From contig CP136068.1 in assembly GCA_032622095.1 (NCBI GenBank), positions 185,771,960 through 185,835,959 of the forward strand: 64,000 nucleotides of DNA. Direction: 5' to 3'. This DNA comes from Siphonodentalium dalli. Its lineage: Eukaryota > Mollusca > Scaphopoda > Gadilida > Siphonodentaliidae. Below the pieces are notes generated by a model. It made no database searches. It was not told the DNA's origin and saw only the letters and a program-made list of their open reading frames with translations. Shown piece by piece: positions 56,639 through 64,000 of the stretch. Positions within the stretch are counted from its first letter, which is position 1. Every line of letters starts with the position of its first letter. The translations under genes were made by a program, and so were the position numbers.

Positions 56639-59600
56639 CAGAGGGCAATGAATAGCCTATATTTTTGACCAAAAAAATGTCAATAAATGACGTTGAATTT
56701 CATAATAGAGGTCCTGAAAATTTTGACAAATGGCCTTGAATTTTAGGTGTTACCTGTGATAACCACGCTAGTATACTTACAATAGGATTTGTTTTATATA
56801 TTACATAAATACACTAATGTTGAAGAAAGGAAGGAAGAAAAAAGCTTGAGATTGTATGCTTTGTTAATTGATTCACATGTTCAAAGATATCTCACTCAAT
56901 TATTCTCATCAATATTGTTATTCTATGGTAATTCTGTGATTACAGCTCCATAACATGAAAATACAGTAATGCCCTAAGTAATCGGCTCCTTAACCACAGC
57001 AGAATTATGGGTAACTTTTCAGGATTTAGTCTGAAATATGGCTTGTTGCCATTCATCGGAAAGCTCTCCCCGAGAGCTTTCCGATGAATGGCAACACGCC
57101 ATAGCGACACATCTATAAAATTATTTAATTAATATATACCAGACGATTGCAGATTTCAATCATAGCAAACGCTAAGCTCCCCCCACTATTGACTGGCTCC
57201 TCCCACTAATGACTGGCTCCTCCCACTGTTGATTGGCTGTTCACAGATGACTACGATCTTCATCTCTTCAGTTGTGGAGCTGTAATTATTATTTTCATCT
57301 GCTTCATTTGTGTCATTATCATTGATGATATCGCATTTTAATGTTTACAATTTTTACAATAAAATATTTTTCTATTTTATATCTGTTTTTGTTCTTTCTC
57401 TCTCTCTCTCTCTCTGTAAGCATTGAAATAAATGCATGGTAAAGGGACCAGAGGTCTTCAAAGTCGATTCATGCGACATAACATAAATTTAATAAAACTC
57501 AAATAAAAAGTACATGCAAAAATTAATAGATTTTGTTCTTATTTTCATTATTAATATCTCCAATAATGAGATGTTTTGCATTGTGTTACTGTTAACCCTT
57601 TACCCAACAAAGCGGCCAAAAACGCCCAAATAAAGCTTCAACAGCCTAAAATATCTTCGGTCTGTCTCAATAGAACCATACAAATATGGATATCATTGGA
57701 ACCGGTTCATTGACCACATTGTGATGGTTACAGTTATGCCCTGTGCCAATGCATTCTCTTATATATGCGAGTCGACCATAGGTCGCCTCGCATATATAAG
57801 AGAATGCATTGGCCTAAAAAACACTTTTTACCATTTTTTCTTACATTCGTTAACAATTTTATAATTTTTTCTTACATTTTTAAACATTTTTTATAATATT
57901 TTTCTACATTCTTTGACAATTTTATCATATTTAATATGTGTTAAGCCAATGCATTCTCTTATATATGCGAGGCGACCTATGGTCGACTCGCATATATAAG
58001 AGAATGCATTGGCACAGGGCCGTTCTGTTGGGTAAAGGGTTAAGTGGTATTACTGATAATAAGTCCAATTAGTACAAAAAGATAGTCAAGTCTAATCAAA
58101 ACTTGATGTGGGTTAGAGCACAAGAATTGTTATTTACCAGAAGCAATCGAGTCGAAGACAAGATTTATTCTGGTGAAGAACTATTTGCGTGCTCTGACCG
58201 ATTTAGAGCTCAATTGATCCCACATAATGCAATCAACTGGAAATGTGCCGTTGGGCGTGTTTTGACCATGACGCACAATCCGTGCGCTGGCCACGATTGG
58301 ACACAATCGCCAGTTAGCCACACCCAACAACGTGATTAACATGCACTGATCGCCGTTGAATGTGAATAAATATGTCCGAAACAACACGGACTGGATGGCC
58401 CCACTTTGAAGCGCCCGTGCGTTTTGTCTGCTATGAGTTGTGTGTGCCTAACAATGGGATAATCACTGAACTATTCCTTCGCCAGCCTTGGGAATTGGTG
58501 TGCTTTACCAAAAATCAGGGAACGATTGTAACAATGGGATTGTGCTCTGAACATTGGAAAAGATTGAAACATTGAAAAAATATTCTGAAAACCATATTTA
58601 TCGACAAATCACTGTAACAGTTATGTTTATATAATAATTTGGTTTCAACCTGTGAACTGTTTATTGGAGAACTATCCATAATGAGTATAAGTTTAACTCT
58701 TTAACCCTCAATGAGGGTGATTTGACGTGTCTAACGGGTAACTTTACCCGGGACAGCCCTCACCGGTAACGTCAAGATAGACAACAGGGCGTAATTAGCA
58801 GCGAATTTGTTGCGCTCGCTTATTGATAATTTCATTAGACATGTTGTTACCTCGAATTTCTTGAACACCCCTGAAATAGGGAAGATTTCAAGGCAAATTG
58901 AATCCGTTATGCCACAACTTATTACCAGCTAAATTTTTGATTGTGAGAATAAGACCTATACAGCGGAACTGGTCAGGCTATATCATACAGGAATGGAGAA
59001 AATGTCATTTTTATTTATGCCAAACTTGATGGAAAAAGTTGAGAACCGAGTGACATCTAGCGGATGCGGGAGGAATATATAGGAGAGAATGAAATAGACA
59101 CTGGGCCCTGATTGGTCAATAGCCTTGTGTGCTTTTCACATAAAAAAATCATCACACCTCTTCCCTATGATTTCCCATAGGTAAAATAACCATTGGCACA
59201 GGAATTAACCCTTTGTAGTGAAGTTTGAATTTTTTGGTGCGGTCTAAAATATGACTGTATTTTTTTATGCGGTTCTGACACGGTAGAGGGGTAATGTCGC
59301 AAGAGCTATACCCGACCTTCACCTCAGAATTTGCAGTCACGTTATATTCAACTAATTAACAGGTCTTTTTCGGGTGGTTTCTAGAACACCAAAGTGGGTG
59401 GAACATCTTGATATACAAGTCAAATTGCACATGCGGGTGGAATGAGGTCGATTTGAGATTATAGATGCGCGCCCTACGAGTATACCATTTATCGAGGTCA
59501 AGGACGAGTATAGCTCTTGCGACATTACCCCGCTACCTTCTGAAACACTAGTTACGAAAACATAAGATTTAAAGGCGAATTCCCTGCTAGACAGACATGA

Positions 59601-60214
59601 TTTTTTTGTGTAAAAAGTTTCCCAAAATGTCAATTTTTCAGATTTAAAGAAAATTTTGGACCCAACATTTATATTGCCAACACTACACGCTAAAAGCTGA
59701 AAAATAGAAAAAATCAATGCCATCATGGAAATATTACCCCTAGATGAATGTTGATCCAGGGTGGTGAAATAATTAACCTGGCATTTAATGGGGGTATGTT
59801 TAAAAATTTGATGATGATTTTTTGTGCGGAATTAGGGTAGTATCAAAAGCGGTAAATTTAAAGATGGAAAAAGCACACAGACGTATTAATTTGTTTGGGC
59901 CATATATTGGGTCCGAAGAGTCATTATTCAAAATTGACTAGGTTATAAAGTTCCAGCATTCACAAGGAATCGAGAATAGACCCGGACATTAACACTGTCG
60001 CCTATGGAGAATAATTGGTGTATACTACATGTAACCGAAAGTCACCAGAAAACGTTATGGGAAAATCCTAGTGATGCAGGGAATACACATCCCGTATCCG
60101 ATTGTAATTTAAACTTCTGCAGAGAAAACTGGGAAAATCTAGCTTTAATATCGAGTAGGTCATAACATTTTACGACTTGATCGTTGGTTGCGTTATTTTG
60201 AGTTTGTCGCTTTC
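52118..60214 (+). repeat. 7.37-kb unit, copy 4, with 725-bp internal duplication
   Basis: 8097 bp long. From about 52650 to 55700 it carries many private single-base indels in short homopolymers. From 55806 on the sequence returns to the consensus with only substitutions (57614, 58911, 59240). Confidence 0.9.
55081..56530 (+). repeat. 725-bp direct duplication inside copy 4
   Basis: ACACATTAAAAATTATAAAA occurs at 55081 and again at 55806. The junction follows a shortened TA stretch (TAGTCCATATATATATAG, about 55787-55804). The first copy has indels and lacks GAAATAATT near 55688; the second copy matches the other units. The extra length equals the excess of copy 4 over the normal period. Confidence 0.85.
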
Positions 60215-63200
60215 GGATAACACATTGTTTATTTATCCGGTGCGATGGTATTACTCGTCTCTTAAATATATTTACATACTAAGTGTTGTCATCACTAAAT
60301 CCAGCATTCTGATTGGTCGGCGCCCACGTGGCTAGTTGCAATTATTTCTCGGTGAATGCGCAACAGCTCATAACAACATCGATACGTCATCTCATAACAA
60401 CATCGATACGTCATTTGGGTTTGGAAAGACGAACGCGTAATGTTTTGGGCGCATTTGGATTCGCGCAGGATTGACTTAATAAATCGTCGGGTTTCAATTG
60501 TTCCTGTTAACTTTTGCCAAGGGTGCTGTGGGATATTTTGGGCTGGTTTTGTCACGATACACTTTTCGATTTAAATACATTTACAAAAGTGGCTTTTTCG
60601 CTAAATGTATATAAATATAAGGATTAACTGTCATGTGGACTGTTTTTATGGAGATGTAACCGTGAGGTAAGTGGTCATAACTTGTATGTAAAATTCGGGT
60701 TTTAAACAAGTTATGACCACTTACCTCAAGGTTACATCTCCATAAAAACAGTCCACGTGACAGTTAATCCTTATATAAATCACCCCTGCGATTCCCAATA
60801 TCAATAAAAAATGCAAATAAATTCAACTTCCTTATTCGGGTGAGGCTCTTGGGTAACTCGATTCTGCTATCACTGGATTGATCCGGCTCTTCCATCAATT
60901 ATACTGGCTTTCCCAATAAAATGTGACATTTTAAAATAATTCTGTCATTTCACAACCAGTTATATGCGACCTCCTTCACACAAACTTACTGAAGTTGAAT
61001 AAATTCTATGTTAATTTAAAATCAAGAATAACACACTACTCACTTCATTATAAAAACATGAATGAGAAATTCAGTGGTAAGAGATCAAATGAAACATTTT
61101 AATTAGCATATTTTCTCTACAAGAAGACTTTTTTGGCTTTATATATTAGAGTGTGTTGTTTATGAGTCACATAGAAATGAGATGTTATATACGGAGTTAT
61201 GAGATGACAGCGTTCCTAAGGAGGGTATGATATCTCACATGTGTATTACGGATAACTGCCAGTGGCGTTAATGATCTCATTATATGTGTCTTTATCAGGG
61301 CTGTCATGTTTTCTGATGATGTAATAATCCAGTAGCCATGGTTAACCACACAATCGGAAATATGGCTTGTTGCCATTCATCGGAAACTCTCATTATTATT
61401 TGCTACCAAAATAGGAAATGCCGCGATTGATGCTAAACGTAAAATGAATTAACCATGGCCTATTAAATATGCATAAAATATCAACAGCAGCATATATAAG
61501 AGAATGCACTGGCACAGGTTCTTTATTGCTGCACCAGCGTAGCTCTCGTCATGAAATTTGCCACAGTTTCATCAGAAAATTTACAAATAATAAGAGCTAT
61601 CTGAGTCGATTGTTCATGATACAGGTATTCTAACTATTGTTCATGATACAGGTATTCTAACGATTGTTCATGATACAGGTATTCTAATGATTGTTCATGA
61701 TACAGGTATTCTAACGATTGTTCATGATACAGGTATTCTAACGACACTATATTATATAGCCCAATGAATATGTTGGCCTGTTGTGTATATGAGTGGTTAT
61801 GTTTCGTATAAATGTTGCCAATCTAATTGCCGTGATCTCTCTCTCTCTCTCTCGTTCTGTAATGCTCTTATTTTTGTATAACATGTGTTTTATTTGCTGG
61901 AGTTAGTGTTTTCCTGTTTCCGTGGTAATCTGTTCATGAATATTCATTATGTGACTGAAAGCAGTATATTTCCTAAGCTGCTGAACTATGACCTATAAAC
62001 CAGACTAGACAAGGTTCCTGCCACAGGGACGTGTAAGCTGCTGAACTATGACCTATAAACCAGACTAGACAAGGTTCCTGCCACATGGACGTGTAAGCTG
62101 CTGAACTATGACCTATAAAACAGACTGGACAAGTTTCCTGCCACAGGGACGTGTAATCCTCGAATATCCTAGAACCTGACAAACAACAAATTTAGGCCTG
62201 AAAATCATCAAAGTTTTAAATTGCCTTAAATTTCTGGCCACCATTAATGCATTACTAAAGATCTTTAAAATTGTTAAGAATTTCATAATAGCGGTCTTTA
62301 GAAACTTTTAAAGCCACATGGCAGTTTGCGCTCCAAAATACACCTAATAATATTCCCTTTACACCTAATAATATTCACTTTACACCTAATAATATTCACT
62401 TTGGATTTTTCCTGGTATCAAAATAGGTCTTTAAATACCTGAACAACCTTTTTACGAGCATTATATGTCCCAGAATGACGCATTGAAGTCATAAAAAATA
62501 CAGCTTCAAACCCATATATTGGGGACTTCTGGAATCAGAAAGGTATATTCTGTTATCTGATCATGTACTATACTATTTAAAAACTTAACGCACTACTTTC
62601 TATTCATTTTAATCATAAAAATTATGTAATACGATAAACGTATCAGAGCGACGACAGTTCTAGCTTTTCTTCCCATGGTCTATACATGTATTTGCAATTT
62701 TTTCTGCGACAGCTGATTTTAAAAATTGAACCAGCGCAAACAAAACAATATCAAATTTAATGAAAAATATAAGAAACCATCACGTATTTTCTGTGCTATA
62801 TCGATGTATTTTTGGAAATCTTCTGCGTAGGTTTGTTTTGAGATAACTTTTACCAAATTATGTATACATAATTTTGGGTTCGTTTAAAAATGTTTTCCAA
62901 ATGACCTTGAATTTGATTAGTACTGACGTGTGGGGACCCTGACATATAGTCTGGTGTGACTCTCTTTTTTCATTTCGGGTTCATGCCTCGATCTGGCTGC
63001 AATCAGTGCCATAATCAAGAAATAAGACTTATAATGCCTGTTGTACCAAATACAGTAATGATCTAAATAATCGACTCCTTTACCCAACAGAACGGCCCTG
63101 TGCCAATGCATTCTCTTATATATGCGAGTCGACCATAGGTCGCCTCGCATATATAAGAGAATGCATTGGCTTAACACATTAAAAATTATAAAATTGTTAA

Positions 63201-63949
63201 AGAATGTAAGAAAAAATGGTCGACTCGCATATATAAGAGAATGCATTGGCACAGGGCATAACTGTAACCATCACAATGTGGTCAATGCGCCGGTTCCAAT
63301 GATATCCATATTTGTATGGTTTTATTGAGACAGACACAAGATAATTTAGGCTGTTGCAGCTTTATTTTGGCCGGTTTGTTGGGTAAAGGGTTAACCACAG
63401 CAGAATTATGGGTAATATTTCAGGATTTAGTCGAAAATATGGCTTGTTGTCATTCATCGGAAAGCTTTCCGATGATTGGCAACAAGCCATATTTCAGACT
63501 AAATCCTGAAAAATTACCCATAATTATGCTGTGGTTAAGGAGTCGATTATTTAGGGCATTATTGTATATCCCGGTAAATTTGTGCCTTTAAAATAAGATA
63601 ATAAGTTCAACAAACGAACTATAATTAACAAGAATGGCTGTGTGTATGTAGTTATTATCGAGTGTTACTTTTTTTCTCATGTAAAGATGATTTTATGTCA
63701 ATTGTGTTGATTCATAAATTTCCCTGCACACATGATGTTTGTAAGGGCTGTTTTCCTTCCTTAAAAGTTAAAACTGCTTGAAATAATTCACCAACTGAGT
63801 TTATATATATAGTCCATTGCTCGTATACATCAAGTGGATTTATAGATAGTCCAGAGCTCATATTCACCAACTGAGTTTATATATATAGTCCATTGCTCGT
63901 ATACATCACGTGTATTTATAGATAGTCCAGGGCTCATATTCACCAACTG

Positions 63950-64000
<51 letters not shown>
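60215..64000 (+). repeat. 7.37-kb unit, copy 5, cut by the window end
   Basis: 3786 bp, ending inside the TA run. No private indels noticed. The array continues beyond the window. Confidence 0.9.

Larger units (their letters stand above)
30002..64000 (+). repeat. Head-to-tail array of a 7.37-kb noncoding unit, 4.5 copies
   Basis: The landmark GGATAACACATTGTTTATTT starts units at 30002, 37374, 44743, 52118 and 60215, giving periods of 7372, 7369, 7375 and 8097 bp. The last full unit is long only because of a 725-bp internal duplication. Units differ at a handful of single bases and in the length of TA and CT runs. Examples of private differences are C/T at 46997, a missing GA near 48976, A/G at 57614, T/G at 58911 and T/C at 59240. 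No open frame in the unit is long or motif-bearing. The content is MITEs, hairpins and minisatellites. It could be a true recent tandem amplification, or partly an assembly effect of one or two repeats. Confidence 0.9.

Overview
This looks like animal nuclear DNA, most likely from a mollusc and probably a bivalve. It is AT-rich and intron-containing, with very few genes and dense small inverted-repeat elements. The only confidently recognised host gene is the 3' end of a PAF-acetylhydrolase 1b catalytic subunit (PAFAH1B2/B3 type), with phase-0 introns and GT-AG splice sites. The mollusc call is an inference from repeat style and not a database result.

Layout. (1) 1-2930: the last introns and last two coding exons of the PAFAH1B2-like gene. 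The upstream intron holds a Mutator-like inverted-repeat element with a 9-bp target duplication. It also holds a minisatellite whose last unit is the splice acceptor of the next exon, and a small GC-rich element inserted in that minisatellite. (2) 2931-29901: a repeat-rich intergenic region. It holds TTAA-flanked MITEs, GAATGAGG double-hairpin elements, two 1.4-kb long-TIR elements with 9-bp target duplications, pieces of two non-LTR retrotransposons, two tRNA-derived SINE copies, a frameshifted RecQ-like helicase fragment, a possible lone exon on the minus strand, and about a dozen minisatellites. (3) 29902-30001: a 100-base assembly gap. (4) 30002-64000: 4.5 head-to-tail copies of a 7.37-kb non-coding unit, nearly identical, running off the window end. 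Each unit carries the same nested MITEs, hairpins and microsatellites.

No working pathway or operon is present. What links the window is mobile DNA. One 69-bp palindrome (GCCAATGCATTCTC... and its mirror) recurs inside at least three otherwise unrelated elements and inside every 7.37-kb unit. In one case the window contains both the filled and the empty TTAA target of a piggyBac-like MITE. The fourth unit carries a cluster of single-base indels that stops at a 725-bp re-duplication, which looks more like an assembly join than biology. Copy number of the array should therefore be read with caution.
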